From: Stentor coeruleus
Taxonomy: Eukaryota; Ciliophora; Heterotrichea; Heterotrichida; Stentoridae
Assembly (NCBI GenBank): GCA_001970955.1
Contig: MPUH01000160.1
Location: 28,549 to 92,548, forward strand
Length of the DNA stretch: 64,000 bases
Direction: 5' to 3'
In this document: positions 21,519 to 32,646 of the stretch, in pieces
Numbering within the stretch: the stretch's first letter is position 1
Layout: each line of letters begins with the position of its first letter
Made by a program: the position numbers and the translations under genes
The notes under the pieces: model-generated
Told to the model about the DNA's origin: nothing
Seen by the model: the letters and a program-made list of their open reading frames with translations, nothing else
The model's database searches: none

Positions 21519-21983
21519 ATGGGATTTTTGCATGCTGTGTTTTTTGTTATAATACCTTCTATTGGAGCTTGTACTGTGTTATCGTTAAGGCTTGGACAAG
21601 AACTACCAAAAGCTTGTAGGAGGACTGGTAGGTCAATTGGTATGGGGTATAATTATTTGAAAATATTGTTAAAGCATATAACCCCAAGATCATCACATGG
21701 AGTTGAATTAGTTAGGAAAATGCGTCAAACTGGACAACAAGCTTTTGCTTTTTCTAATGAGGTCAAATGGAATTTATTAGAAACCGGGCCAATGGTAAAA
21801 AATATTCTCCCTGGAATCACTGAAGACCCTTTTGATAAATTTGGATTGAAACCAGTGGAAAAAAAAATCCAACCAAAAGGAGATCTTAATAGCATATTAT
21901 TAAGTGTACTTGAAGAGAGACAAAGAATTATAACAAGTAAATCTGATCGTGCTAAAGAAGAAGAAACTTTAAATAAGTTATAG
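21519..21983 (+). CDS. Small protein with N-terminal TM helix, TatA/B-like look
   Basis: 154 residues, family not certain. It opens with a hydrophobic helix (AVFFVIIPSIGACTVLSL), then RLGQELPKACRRTGRSIG and an amphipathic basic stretch, then a polar tail ending KEEETLNKL. The 'hydrophobic helix - LGxxLP - xxxRxxGR' arrangement resembles the TatA/TatB/Hcf106 family of twin-arginine translocation, which has that order within about 50 residues. The match is short and could be chance; ciliates are not known to me to carry a Tat system. The start is the first ATG of the frame. The region upstream is G/T-rich with no better start. Confidence 0.5.
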   Translation: MGFLHAVFFVIIPSIGACTVLSLRLGQELPKACRRTGRSIGMGYNYLKILLKHITPRSSHGVELVRKMRQTGQQAFAFSNEVKWNLLETGPMVKNILPGITEDPFDKFGLKPVEKKIQPKGDLNSILLSVLEERQRIITSKSDRAKEEETLNKL

Positions 21984-22364
21984 GTTGGGTTTTAATAATT
22001 TTTCTAATCAAAATACTTGAGATTTAGAGGCAGAAATATAAATTTGTCATTATTTATATGTTGATATAAGCATTTTATTAAGTAAATCTATGAAATAAGT
22101 AGTTAATGATTTCTTTAAACATAAAAATAGATTATATGCAATATTGATAATACCCAGCTTATCATTTAAAAGTGAAATACTAATAAATCCTCATCAAACC
22201 AAAACACATACCCAAAATTCAAAGCATAAATCTTAAAATCTTCTAATAAATCCTCAAACCCCCAAAGAAACTTATCATCTATAAAAAATTCACATAATCT
22301 TTCAATGGTAAAATTTAACAATAACTCTTAATTTCTAACTTACCCTAAATTATTATATTTTTAC
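21984..22364. other. Spacer
   Basis: No gene seen. A/C-rich and G-poor from about 22140 to 22340, directly 5' of the next plus-strand gene. Confidence 0.6.
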
Positions 22365-22706
22365 ATGGAATCCCAATATCATAAAAAGAGAACTTTCATT
22401 CTAGACTGCTGCAACAAATCTTCAAGCCGTATGCCAGAGTATCAAAGTTCAAAAGACATCTACCTAGCAGGATTTTATGCTATATCCAAAAAGAAAAATC
22501 GTCTTATAATAAAAAAAGCAAGCAGAAGTCCTGAACACTTTAAAATCTTAGAAAAGTCATCAACTTCTAATCCTAAAAATATTACTCAATCAAAATCTTT
22601 AGAAAGGTTTGGTCCATCTCAAAATATAAGAAATATAAAAGCTTTGTCATCATTAGAATTCCGAGCATTACTAGGGAAATATCGTAATCAAATGAAACTA
22701 GACTAA
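22365..22706 (+). CDS. Small basic protein, unknown
   Basis: 113 residues; no family recognised. Rich in Lys, Ser, Arg and Asn, no hydrophobic helix, probably disordered. Sections such as SPEHFKILEKSS and LSSLEFRALLGKYRNQMKLD may form a short C-terminal helix. Flanking composition (G-poor before, G/T-rich after) fits that of real plus-strand genes in this window, which is part of the reason to keep it. Similar in character, not clearly in sequence, to the small basic proteins at 36283 and 43953. Confidence 0.5.
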   Translation: MESQYHKKRTFILDCCNKSSSRMPEYQSSKDIYLAGFYAISKKKNRLIIKKASRSPEHFKILEKSSTSNPKNITQSKSLERFGPSQNIRNIKALSSLEFRALLGKYRNQMKLD

Positions 22707-23156
22707 GGATTATATTTTAAAATAAGGCTTATAAAATATTAGAAATTAGGAATAAAAGATTTTCTGTATATGGAAATATGCAATTTTCAGGTTTTAAAGA
22801 TATGGATTAGTGTTAGGAATAATAATGTGTTAGACAATTTAGTTAGGAGATATATGTTTTATTAATGTATTATATATAATTTTTACATGTAAATTATTCC
22901 AAAATGTTATGATGTAGATAAGAGAATATTTAATAACTTTATTGATTTATTTCACGCTTAAGTGTTAATCAAAAAATTATAACAAAAGATACATAATTAA
23001 AAAATATGCATAGGAATTAGGATTACTATAAAAAAGAAACATATAATACATATATTCTTAATATCTACAAATTCAACATATAATACCTTTTTTTAACTTG
23101 ACTTATATTGTTCTTTACATTATCCATAATATTTAAATAATTACATATAAAATTCA
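22707..23156. other. Spacer between convergent genes
   Basis: No gene or repeat seen. AT-rich. Confidence 0.6.
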
Positions 23157-24260
23157 TTAATTCCTATTAGCTTTTTGTATAAGTTTCTGGGCAAGTGAGC
23201 TTTTTAAACTATTGATATCATATGTATAAGATTTAGTAGTATCTTTATTTGGTTTAGATATTCTTTGAATCTCATCCTGAAGGAGTTTAAAATTTGTTAA
23301 TAGGTCTTGATGAAGCCTATCTTTATCTGTAAGCATTTTTTCAAGTGTTTCAGCTCGGAGGTTTATGTTTTTGCAATGCTCCTCAGCTGATTTTATTTGA
23401 AAACTCATAACATCTCGTTCTTTTTCAAGGTTTATACATTCAAGTGACTTAATTTCATATGATTTTTCGATTTCCTTGAGCTTTTCTTGTATTTCATCAT
23501 TGTATTTTTCCAAACTTTCATATTTTTCATTAAGCATTTCTAGCCCTTTGAGTTTATTTACTATATCGTTTATCTCAGTATCTTCGCATATTTTTTTATA
23601 TTTCCTTAATTTTTTTTCTTGACTTTTAAGGTTTTTTTCCATTTCATGTTGAGTTTCTTCTAACAATCCTTGATTTTTTATCATACTTTCTATAGTCTCT
23701 TTTTGTTTTGTATTTTCTTGCATAAGATTTTCTCTATTTTTTTCTTACTTTTCATTGTGAATTGTCTTTAGTTCTGATTTTATAGGTTTAATGGCTAATT
23801 TTTTTTCTCTTAAAAGAGTTTGGATGTTTTCTTCTTCAATGTCGAGGATTTTTTGAGTTAGGGTCTCGATTTTTTCGTTAAGATTTCGAATGTTACCTTT
23901 GAGTTTGTTGTTTTCACTTAGGAGTTTTGTTTCTTTAGAAAAGGAGTTTATGCAATCCCGGCGAATGTTGAAGATTTGTTTTATTATAACTTGAGGGATA
24001 GATCGTATGTAATCTTCTGTGAAGATGTCGTAAGAATAGGGTTTTTGCTTTGGATCTTCTGATGAGTAGGATTTAAAAGAAATTTTTTTTGGTTTTTCGA
24101 TTTCAGTCACACTTTGAGGGGATTCTAAATGAATCACGATACTTTCGTCTGTGCATTTAGGGAATAGTTGGTCATCAATATTTATATCTACGTCTTGGAG
24201 ACTTCCTTCGTTTTTATACCTTAGTTGCTCTTTGCTGTCTTTATTAGATTTTCTTTTCAT
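23157..24260 (-). CDS. Coiled-coil protein, two exons
   Basis: Not recognised. Exon 1 (24260-23749) starts MKRKSNKDSKEQLRY and exon 2 runs from 23733 to TAA at 23157. Exon 1 alone hits a TAA inside the 15-nt intron at 23734-23748. The joined product has 362 residues. The first 85 are polar; a predicted helix 'IPQVIIKQIFNIRRDCINSF' leads into an almost continuous coiled coil from about 115 to 330 (E/K/L heptads, MEKNLKSQEKKLRKYKKIC). Likely a structural or centrosomal/ciliary type protein, but nothing specific identifies it. Tail to tail with the gene on its left; the NEK gene to the right is on the same strand. Confidence 0.75.
23734..23748 (-). other. 15-nt intron
   Basis: Coding-strand sequence gtaagaaaaaaatag; splits the codon AA|A (Lys). 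Retention gives an in-frame TAA at the donor site. Confidence 0.87.
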
Positions 24261-24653
24261 GTAAATTTTATTAGATTTAGGGTAGATTATAGGTAAATTT
24301 ATTATGAGTATTTAGTTTTAAGTTTATATTAAATTGTGGAAAATTTAGAATAATAGGAAAATCTCTTATTATCTTATACAATTTATAACTATAAAGCATA
24401 TACTTCATTGTAAAATTACAAATAACCAAAATCAAAAAACATCATCATGAATCATCTTAAAAACATTAAATAATCTCTTTATCATCCATAAACCTATTTC
24501 CAAAAAGCATAACACCCTATAAAATCTAATCTTAACTTCACCTCTAAAAAAACTCATGAATCACATAACAAAAATCTCCTATAATTCACTACCTTATCTT
24601 ATTCTTACATATAAAATCTAAATACAAGTTAATATTAACAAAATTTAAATAAC
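24261..24653. other. Spacer
   Basis: No gene seen. G/T-rich to about 24340, then A/C-rich up to the 3' end of the kinase gene. Confidence 0.6.
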
Positions 24654-26726
24654 TTATCTCATCCATACAGGGTTAATAACTTGCTGTTTAACACCTTTTT
24701 GCATATACTGATGTCTTATATCATGATTACTATTCGACTTAGGAAGTGATTTTGGGACAATTTGTATAGGAGACTGAAGTACCATAGCTCCAATTCTATT
24801 AAATTTCTTTACACCTTCAGCTTCTCTCGAAGGGACTCTAACTTCTCTAGAAACTTGCCCATTTCTATTCCCAGGCTGAGGAATAACAGGTTTATTTTCT
24901 CTTGATGATGGAATATTCTTAGGCACAAAAGGTGAATATTTTTCTTTTAAAGGTGGATTAATTATATTATAAGGTATTTGAGCTTTATCTTTTGATGATA
25001 TATAATCTTGTCCACCATATATAGGATTAGAAATTTTATCTCTTGAAGATGGAATAATAGGTTGAGGAATTGGGTTATAAGGTTTTTCATTTTGTTGAGG
25101 AAGGTTGATTAAAGCATCATAAGAATTAGAGATTTTCTTTGAATAATTTACTAAGTCTTTTGATGGAGCATATTGCATTGATTGAGGTTTTTTTTCTCTT
25201 GATGATAATTCTCGAGGAGGAATATAGACTGGGGGTTTATCACGAGATGGTGGTTTATTTATATATTGTTGATAAGGAATTTGAGCTATAGGCCTACTGG
25301 GGTTATAAAGATTTGTAGGATTTTCTCTACTTGCTGACCTGGGCTGACTTGAGTTTTCTCTACTCAAAGCTTTAGGTCCATAAGAATCCCCTCTACTTGA
25401 AGGTTTTTGTGAGTAAATTTCATTCTCAACATTTTTAGCTCCAGAAACTCCACTGGGAAGATTCTTAAGTTTATTGTCTTGATTATATTTATCACCTTGA
25501 TATATTCCAATATAATTTAAAGACCCTTTATCTTTATCCAAATCCCTTCCTCCAGCAATAATTTTACTACCGATTTCATAAATTTCACCACGAATTTCCT
25601 GCTTTTTCAACTCTTTACCTTGATTTTTTCCTTCATAAACCTCAGGTTTACAAACAACTTTTTGTATTTCCCGCACATAAATCTCTTGTCCTAATTTTAC
25701 CCCTGGTTTTAAATCATAAGCATTTACTTGTCTATCTCGTCCTTTTGCGCTTAGTATTCGTTTTTGCTGTATTTCAATATCAGGTCTTTTTGCATGTGCA
25801 CTTAACCCTCTGTTTTTATTATCATAATTTGGCCCTGGAAGTTTTTGTTTTAAGTTTGTCATTCTTGGTTCAAATTTTATAGTACTTAATAAATCTGCTT
25901 TTTGAAGATTTGGAAGAAGTTGAATATTTATATATTTTTGTACCAGAGGGAGTTGTAGGATTTTATCACAATTTGGTCTTAGGCTTGGGTTTGTTTGAAG
26001 TAAAGATTTTATTATGCTAGATAAATCTGATGAATATTGAGAAGGGATATCAGGGTATATACCACGGATGATTTTAGTATAAAGACCTTTCATATCAGAT
26101 GCTGTAAATGGAGGGGTTAAAGCTACCATTTCATAGATTACACAGCCTAAAGACCAGATATCTGATGAAGAGTTATAAGGCTGGTCTTTCCATACTTCAG
26201 GACTCGCGTAATAAGGAGTCCCAGTCTGTGTATAAGCTAAACCCCTCTTATTAACCTTTGATACATTAAGATCCCCAAGTTTCATAACCCCTTCTCTTGA
26301 TATAAAAATATTAGCGCATTTAAGGTCTCTATGTAATATCTTAGAATCATGAAGTATTTTCAACCCTTGTGTAACATGAACTAAAGTGCTCAAAATTTCG
26401 TTTTCAGGAAAAAATGATCGAGATGATTTTTGGTCGTTGATTTTTTTTAGTAAATCTCCACCTTCTGCTAATTCCATTATAATACAAAGAAGATTTGATG
26501 AATCATCTATAAAAACTTCTTTATATGCTATTATGTTTGGATGTGAGATTGATGCTAATATACGGACTTCATTTAAAGCATTTTCTTTTTCTTTTTGTTT
26601 TAGAGATCCAAGTTGGACTTTTTTCAGGGCGTAGAATTGATTATCTGATTTTCTCCTTACCTTGTAGACGCTAGAAAACGCCCCTTCACCTAGTTTAGAG
26701 AGGATTTCGAAATCTGATATTGACAT
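24654..26726 (-). CDS. NEK/FA2-like protein kinase with DLN motif
   Basis: 690 residues. Kinase domain residues 6-263: GEGAFSSVYKV (P-loop), ALKKV (Lys35), HRDLKCAN (132-139), activation-segment TGTPYYASPEVW and SSDIWSLGCVIYEM. This is a NimA-related (NEK) kinase. The metal-binding DFG is DLN (152-154, GDLNVSKV), as in FA2-type NEKs of Chlamydomonas linked to cilium severing and the cell cycle. The Asp is kept, so the enzyme can still be active. The C-terminal 420 residues are disordered, Pro/Ser/Asn-rich, with at least nine scattered S-R-[ED] or S-K-D units (LSRENSS, SSREKKP, SSRDKIS, SSRENKP), possible phosphorylation or docking sites. A cilium or basal-body role is inferred from the family. 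Confidence 0.87.
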   Translation of the reverse strand: MSISDFEILSKLGEGAFSSVYKVRRKSDNQFYALKKVQLGSLKQKEKENALNEVRILASISHPNIIAYKEVFIDDSSNLLCIIMELAEGGDLLKKINDQKSSRSFFPENEILSTLVHVTQGLKILHDSKILHRDLKCANIFISREGVMKLGDLNVSKVNKRGLAYTQTGTPYYASPEVWKDQPYNSSSDIWSLGCVIYEMVALTPPFTASDMKGLYTKIIRGIYPDIPSQYSSDLSSIIKSLLQTNPSLRPNCDKILQLPLVQKYINIQLLPNLQKADLLSTIKFEPRMTNLKQKLPGPNYDNKNRGLSAHAKRPDIEIQQKRILSAKGRDRQVNAYDLKPGVKLGQEIYVREIQKVVCKPEVYEGKNQGKELKKQEIRGEIYEIGSKIIAGGRDLDKDKGSLNYIGIYQGDKYNQDNKLKNLPSGVSGAKNVENEIYSQKPSSRGDSYGPKALSRENSSQPRSASRENPTNLYNPSRPIAQIPYQQYINKPPSRDKPPVYIPPRELSSREKKPQSMQYAPSKDLVNYSKKISNSYDALINLPQQNEKPYNPIPQPIIPSSRDKISNPIYGGQDYISSKDKAQIPYNIINPPLKEKYSPFVPKNIPSSRENKPVIPQPGNRNGQVSREVRVPSREAEGVKKFNRIGAMVLQSPIQIVPKSLPKSNSNHDIRHQYMQKGVKQQVINPVWMR

Positions 26727-27366
26727 TTTTTATTTTTATGCCAAAATATGAGGTGTTTGATAAGGTTAGAATATAATTTTTTAAAAGAAAAGATAGTTTG
26801 TAGTGGATAAAAAAAAGGTAGTTTGTTTTATGGAATAATTTATATAGGAAATTAATATGACTTTAAATACAAATTGTATGTTTTTAATAATAACATAATG
26901 AGATATGCTTTTTAAATATTATTTATTATATTTCGAATACCTTTTTATAAAGTATATAAGTTAGATTTAGCATTTAATAGTCTGATAATTTTAATACTAT
27001 TGTATATTACATATATAAATAATCATAACTATATTCATTATCATAATTTCCAAAAAAGATTCCTATATTTATCATAATCACATATCAATAATTTTATAAG
27101 AAAATTAGCCAAAGACCTATACAATCAGCCTATAACTCTCAATCTTAAACCTTAATTTTCATTTTATACTATTAAAATAATAAATAAACAAAACTCTCAT
27201 AAAAAAGCATCTAAAAAAGATTCTAAAATTAACTAACTAACTAAGCCTATCTTACTTTTAAGTATAAGCTGNCTTATACTATTAAAATAATAAATAAACA
27301 AAACTCTCATAAAAATCATCTAAAAAAGATTCTAAAATTAACTAACTAACTAAGCCTATCTTACTT
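26727..27366. other. Spacer with N join
   Basis: No gene seen. Direct copies 27164-27271 and 27274-27380 flank N at 27272 and include the last codons of the cysteine-rich gene; the copies differ by a small indel. Confidence 0.6.
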
Positions 27367-29705
27367 TTAAGTATAAGCTGGATAAGCAGGATATGCAGGA
27401 TATACTGGATAAGCAGGTAATACCGTATTATTGCAATCATTTGGATACAATGGATATGCAGGATATGAAGGATATGCAGGATATTCTTGTACTTCCGAAT
27501 AATTACTAGGATAAGGTGGATAATTAGGATAATTCGGGTATTCTGGATAAGCAGGACATTCATGACCTGAAGGAGTAGGTGGGACAGGTGGGCTAGGATT
27601 ATAATTGTTAATAAAATTCATCATTATCCAATACTCTGGGAAATATGCATCCTGTAAACAATCTTCATAAAAATTAATCCATACACTCTGTTTATAATAA
27701 GTAAGATTTGTCATATACAATGAAAAATTATACATTGCTTCAGATGATCCTTCAAAACACTCTCTCCTCACAGCATAAGAATTGCAGTTTCCCCATGACC
27801 CGACTGTGCTATTAAATAAACTAACAGCATTTTGCATATGAATATCCCCTTCAAAATCAGGACAAATACCAAATCCATAAAAGCCACAAGTACAGCTTTT
27901 TGAATAAACAAGACTTGAATCGTAACATAAATTTTGTAAAGTACAGCCTCTACTACTCTGACTATAAGGAGCTGATTCACAATACATTCCACTATCATTT
28001 AATACAGCAAAAGCACTTCTACAAGCAGGACTATATCCAGTTTGAGTATAATTCGTATTACTATAATTAACAGATTGTCCATTATATAAAGAATACATTC
28101 CAACACATTGGCCATATGAACATACAAATCCATTTACACACATTGTATCATTATTACAAAAACCTCCATTATATGATTGGTAATCACAAAAACCTGTTGA
28201 GTTACAATATAATCCAGGGTTACAATCATATGGATTATAGCAATAATTTCCATAACTAAACCCATTACAAGTGTTATTTAGACAATAACCTGATGTACAT
28301 TGATTACTTGAATTACAATGTTCTCCTGGGTATCTATTTATTGTTGTATCAACACATGTACCATTTGTAAAATTTAAAGGTGATCCTGCTTGGCATGTAT
28401 TATTGTTATAACAACTGGAGACCATGGCTGTGGTTTGGAGATATGAATATAAAATGCTATTATCAGAAAAAACACATTGGTTATAATTCCATGATGAAGT
28501 GTTGTTTGTACATGAATATACTGGGCATATAGGAAGTACAGCTTGGTTTTCTATTTGGATTAGAATATTATTATAATCTGCATTTATTGTCTGATTTACA
28601 CATGAAGTGTTGTTTACTTGCTTAACCCATTCGTTTTTAAAATACAAGTCAGCATTTGCACTCCAATTTAAGAATAATTCTAATTGAAATGGTAATAAAT
28701 TCACAAAACAGGAATAAGAATATCTTTTAAATGTATGACACTGATAACTATACATTGTTAAAGCTGATAATCCTTGTATCATTTGTTGGACTTGAGGATC
28801 ACCTTCGAATAAAGGACAATAACTGTTACCATCATATCCACAGGTACAGTTTTTGTATTCAGTACCATTTGATGATTGGCATGGTGTGTCTAGGGAACAG
28901 GGTGTTAAGTTTGCAGATTTACTCATTGGAGCTGGAGCACAATAACCATTTAGAGCATAGCCAGATAGACATGATGGCCATAATCCAATTGGTAAGGAGT
29001 TATTTGTAGGGGAACCATTTTGAAGGCTGAAATAACTTACGCATACTCCCAAATCGCATGTTGCGCCGTTTGAGCATTCGAATGTATTTTCGCATCTTTG
29101 TCCAACAGACACCTGAGGAGTGCACATATTATTAATCGATAAACAATATAACCCAACACCACATTGAGCAGTACTATTGCAAGCCTGATAAGTGACCAGA
29201 CCGATGCATACATTATATTGATCACAGAGGTTAGAAAGGCAATCAGAATTTTCATAGCAATAATCTCCAGGAAGCATTTTTTCTGGATATTCGCAATAGC
29301 TATTAGAACCATTGGAAAATCTACACNTCTGATAAGTGACCAGACCGATGCATACATTATATTGATCACAGTAGCCAGAAAGGCAATCAGAATTTTCATA
29401 GCAATAATCTCCAGGAAGCATTTTTTCTGGATATTCGCAATAGCTATTAGAACCATTGGAAAATCTACACTCAAAGCCATTAACACAAGGGGTGATTGAA
29501 TAAGTTTCGNATAGCTATTAGAACCATTGGAAAATCTACACTCAAAGCCATTAACACAAGGGGTGATTGAATAAGTTTCGAGTCCTGAGTAATTGTAGTA
29601 ATCGATGCACTTATAATTTGATGGAGGACCATATGTGCAATTGTATAATGGGCATGAAGTTGAAGAGGCCAGCATGGTCTCAAGTAATATCGTACTAGCC
29701 AGCAT
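27367..29705 (-). CDS. Secreted cysteine-rich protein with YPxYP tail
   Basis: Starts MLASTILLETMLASSTSCPL, a plausible short signal peptide. N at 29510 lies between 70-nt copies; removing 71 nt restores frame. N at 29327 lies between 142-nt copies offset by 144, in frame. The product is 755 residues with both copies or 707 with one. The body has many spaced cysteines in units such as CNSSNQCTSGYCLNNTC, CYNPYDCNPGLYC and CNNDTMCVNGFVCSYGQC, with N-glycosylation sites (NxS/T), like Dickkopf/EGF-type Cys-rich surface proteins of ciliates. Two 'C..C..CxFEGD' modules (CTCGYDGN..PLFEGDPQ and CTCGFYGF..PDFEGDIH) suggest an internal duplication. The C-terminal 65 residues are PAYP, NYP and YPAYP repeats ending AYPAYT. 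Function unknown; likely cell surface, cyst or extruded material. Confidence 0.78.
29185..29470. repeat. 142-nt near-identical copies around N
   Basis: Copies 29185-29326 and 29329-29470 flank N at 29327. They differ in a short block (gaggtt versus gtagcc), changing CLSNLCDQ to CLSGYCDQ. Either allelic contig ends or a true repeat unit. Confidence 0.8.
29440..29580. repeat. 70-nt direct copies around N (join artefact)
   Basis: Copies 29440-29509 and 29511-29580 are identical around N at 29510; collapse restores frame. Confidence 0.85.
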
Positions 29706-30656
29706 TTATATCCATAAAAAAAACACCATATAACCTAAGAAATTTTAATCGCCTATCAAGTACTTATAATATAAAAGGAACTAAAAATTATATCAAAATT
29801 TAACTTTGCCTGTATATAAGAGAAATAAGAATGTGTTTATATTTATATTATAGGTTGTATTTATTAATAGGAGAAAATAATAGTATGATATTTGGCTGTT
29901 TGGGTTGAAAATATTCTTATTCTTTTAACTATGATATTCTATGAAGCCATATGCTATAACTGCATACTTAAAATTTTCTGATGTCTTCATTCAATACTAC
30001 ATAACAAAAAATAGTGTTACTGTACCTCGATTTTGATCAGCATGAGAACTTTTTTTTCGTTATAAATCACTATTTTTAAATAAAAATAAACTCTCCAAAT
30101 CTCTAAAGCTTTTCTTGAAATAAATGGGGGTGAAAAGGATAATATTTTGATTAAGACTGATATATTAAATGATTAAAAATATTTCCAACATGCTATAGGA
30201 AGCTAGGCTGTATTTATTATTACATTATAATACATTGAACATCTTTTAAAAAAAATTATAATATCTTTCTTTTAAATGAACACAATTTATATATTATATC
30301 ATAAAGTATATTGATAAGTTATTTAGATTCTCAAGGTTAAGTATTAAGGACATTACGTTAAAAAATTGTAGAATGATTAAAATTTTATAATAAAATAATA
30401 TTTTTGAAGTATTGTAGCTATAACCCACTACCTTTGTATATTTTATTTGATATTTTTTTCTCCTCAGGACTTAGATTGCTTTAATAAAAAAAAAAATATT
30501 CACATCAAAAATTTTATGATAATTTGCTGAATATAATATACTAAGTTAAGCAACTTTAACTTCTATATATAAGAGTATATATGATTATGATAACAAATAT
30601 AGTTGATATTATTTAATTACAAAGGTTTTAATGAAACTTTAAAAGCAAATTTTTAT
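29706..30656. other. AT-rich spacer
   Basis: No gene, RNA or repeat that I can support. Confidence 0.55.
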
Positions 30657-30953
30657 TTAAGAATCGATATCCATTCTATTCTCATCTAAGACTTGTTTGT
30701 GATTCTGACCAGCATTGTTTTTGAATTCCTCAACAAAATTCGATTCGTTTCTATCTGTATTAGGCAACTTCCTAGATATTCCACCCTGAGGAGCCCCAGC
30801 AGAAGTAAATCCTTCAAAATCAAAAGCAAAATCTTCTTGTGCATTATTGTTACGTAAAGAGCTTGAAGGTGTTCTACTCCAGTCATCAGGCTCATCGACT
30901 GTTTGTGCTTCTTTATCTTTTATCTGCTTGACTTTTCTCTGCTTCTTCATCAT
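30657..30953 (-). CDS. Small disordered protein, uncertain
   Basis: 98 residues, no family recognised. Begins MMKKQRKVKQIKDKEAQTVD, strongly basic, then acidic/Ser-rich sequence with 'FAFDFEGFTSAG' and ends MDIDS. No hydrophobic segment. Codon use and the absence of low-complexity bias make it more likely coding than the shadows of similar length, but conservation would be needed. It lies alone between two long spacers. Confidence 0.42.
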   Translation of the reverse strand: MMKKQRKVKQIKDKEAQTVDEPDDWSRTPSSSLRNNNAQEDFAFDFEGFTSAGAPQGGISRKLPNTDRNESNFVEEFKNNAGQNHKQVLDENRMDIDS

Positions 30954-31779
30954 ATATTTTATATGCCAACAATCTAATAGCTTACTAAATTATCTATACA
31001 AAGAAAAGATATTATTAATCAAGAACATAAGTATTTTTATTCGAGTATCTCATTTTTTAGCAGAAATATATTTACAATATTAACAAAAAAAGCTTGAAAA
31101 ATCATCCCAATAAAGATTTTCCTTTTATCAAATAGCATTCTAGCTATACTTATGCACAAAATTTTAGTATTTTATAGTCTATAATTACCCAAAACTTCAT
31201 CAAAATTTTTTAACTAAACTGATCTCAAAGCACTTATAACTTAATTTTCTAAATCGACTTAATCGTCAAGCTAATAATCTTATAATCAGCCAATATTTTC
31301 TTCAATTTTTTAGCTTTGTCTTTTCGATTTCTATATAATTATTTCTGCATTTTTATCTTTTATTATTTTATATATTTGCTATGAGTCGGATTAATAATCT
31401 AATAACCTATAATTCGTATTTCTTCATATTTAGAATTCGAAGTATCTATATTTTTTATATTTGCTTTAAAGTGATTATCCATTTTCTATCTATATACAAG
31501 CTAATAATTATAGTGTGATTATAAAGTACATACATTAGATAATATATATATTTTTTTTAATATTACATATAATATCTATAAACAAAATACTTACTTTTAT
31601 AGTATAAAAATCTAAAAAATACAAAATATTTATATACAAACTTTTACAAACTAGGAATACTTTTTCCTATATCAAACTTTGAATTCTGTTTCAACAAAAA
31701 TATAAACTCCCAATCTGTTCGTCCCCTAAACCTTAATCTCCTACATCAAAAACTTATAATTTTTATGCATAGCCTATAA
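30954..31779. other. AT-rich spacer between divergent genes
   Basis: No gene seen. The last 150 bases before the MYB gene are G-poor on the plus strand. Confidence 0.6.
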
Positions 31780-32451
31780 ATGTCAGAAGAACTATCAAAA
31801 TCATCGAAATTTCCTATTAAACTCGAAGATGGTACTTGGCTTGTGCAATGCAAACTAGACCAAGCCAGCCAAAAATTTATCCCACTTCACGACCCAAACG
31901 ACATAGAAAATAAATCATTACAAAAAAATGAGTGGACCGAACAAGAAGAAAAACTACTTGAGGAGCTGATTTTGTTTAAAGGCTCTAAAAAGTGGACAAA
32001 TATTGCAAATAAACTTAATGATGTCTTCCACAATGGTGAAATGTTTCGTTTAGGTAAACATTGTAGAGAAAGGTGGCTAAATCATCTTGATCCAAGTCTT
32101 AAAAAAAGTGAATGGACTCCTGAAGAAGATGAAGTGATTTTAACAAATCAAGCTAAAATCGGGAATAAATGGAGTATTATATCAAAATTACTCCCTGGGA
32201 GGACGGAAAATCAGGTAAAAAATCGATGGAAAAGTATTTTAAGGAAGGCGTCGAAATGGATTAGAAATGGGATTAGTGGGATTAAAGTTGAATGGGGAGG
32301 GGAAGTTGGATGTGGAGAAGGGAGTGATTGTGGGGATGTTTATGAGGATATGAATAAAAAATGCTTTCAAAACACATGTTGTGAACTTGAAAACGAAATG
32401 CAAGCCATTTATTTTGACTACTTAGATTCACCGTCTTATTTTTATACGTAG
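31780..32451 (+). CDS. MYB-type transcription factor, two repeats
   Basis: 223 residues. Repeat 1 begins at about residue 49 (NEWTEQEEKLLEELI..KWTNIANKL..KHCRERWLNHL) and repeat 2 at about 110 (SEWTPEEDEVILTN..NKWSIISKLLPGRTENQVKNRW). Tryptophan spacing and the RTENQVKNRW recognition helix are those of R2R3 MYB DNA-binding domains, so a nuclear sequence-specific DNA-binding protein is expected. The N-terminal 48 residues contain a short folded-looking stretch (LEDGTWLVQCKL). The C-terminal 65 residues are variable with three cysteines and acidic residues and could be an activation region. Ends YFYT with TAG. Confidence 0.9.
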   Translation: MSEELSKSSKFPIKLEDGTWLVQCKLDQASQKFIPLHDPNDIENKSLQKNEWTEQEEKLLEELILFKGSKKWTNIANKLNDVFHNGEMFRLGKHCRERWLNHLDPSLKKSEWTPEEDEVILTNQAKIGNKWSIISKLLPGRTENQVKNRWKSILRKASKWIRNGISGIKVEWGGEVGCGEGSDCGDVYEDMNKKCFQNTCCELENEMQAIYFDYLDSPSYFYT

Positions 32452-32646
32452 TATACAATAGTAATAATTGGTTTATTATTTTGATTGTGAATGGTTAAGA
32501 TTTTATATAATAGTTGGGGTTTTAGGTATAAGTTGATATGATATTTAAATAGAAAAAAAATTAGTTTTAATTGGATTGATAGTTTTTTTAGAGCAGCCTT
32601 TATATGATTATAAAACTATTTTAATGAGCCTGTATAAAGAAAAAAC

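Noticed and set aside
27342-29683. Short frames opposite or overlapping the cysteine-rich gene
   Set aside because: Shadow frames of the real gene, some joined only by the N duplicates.
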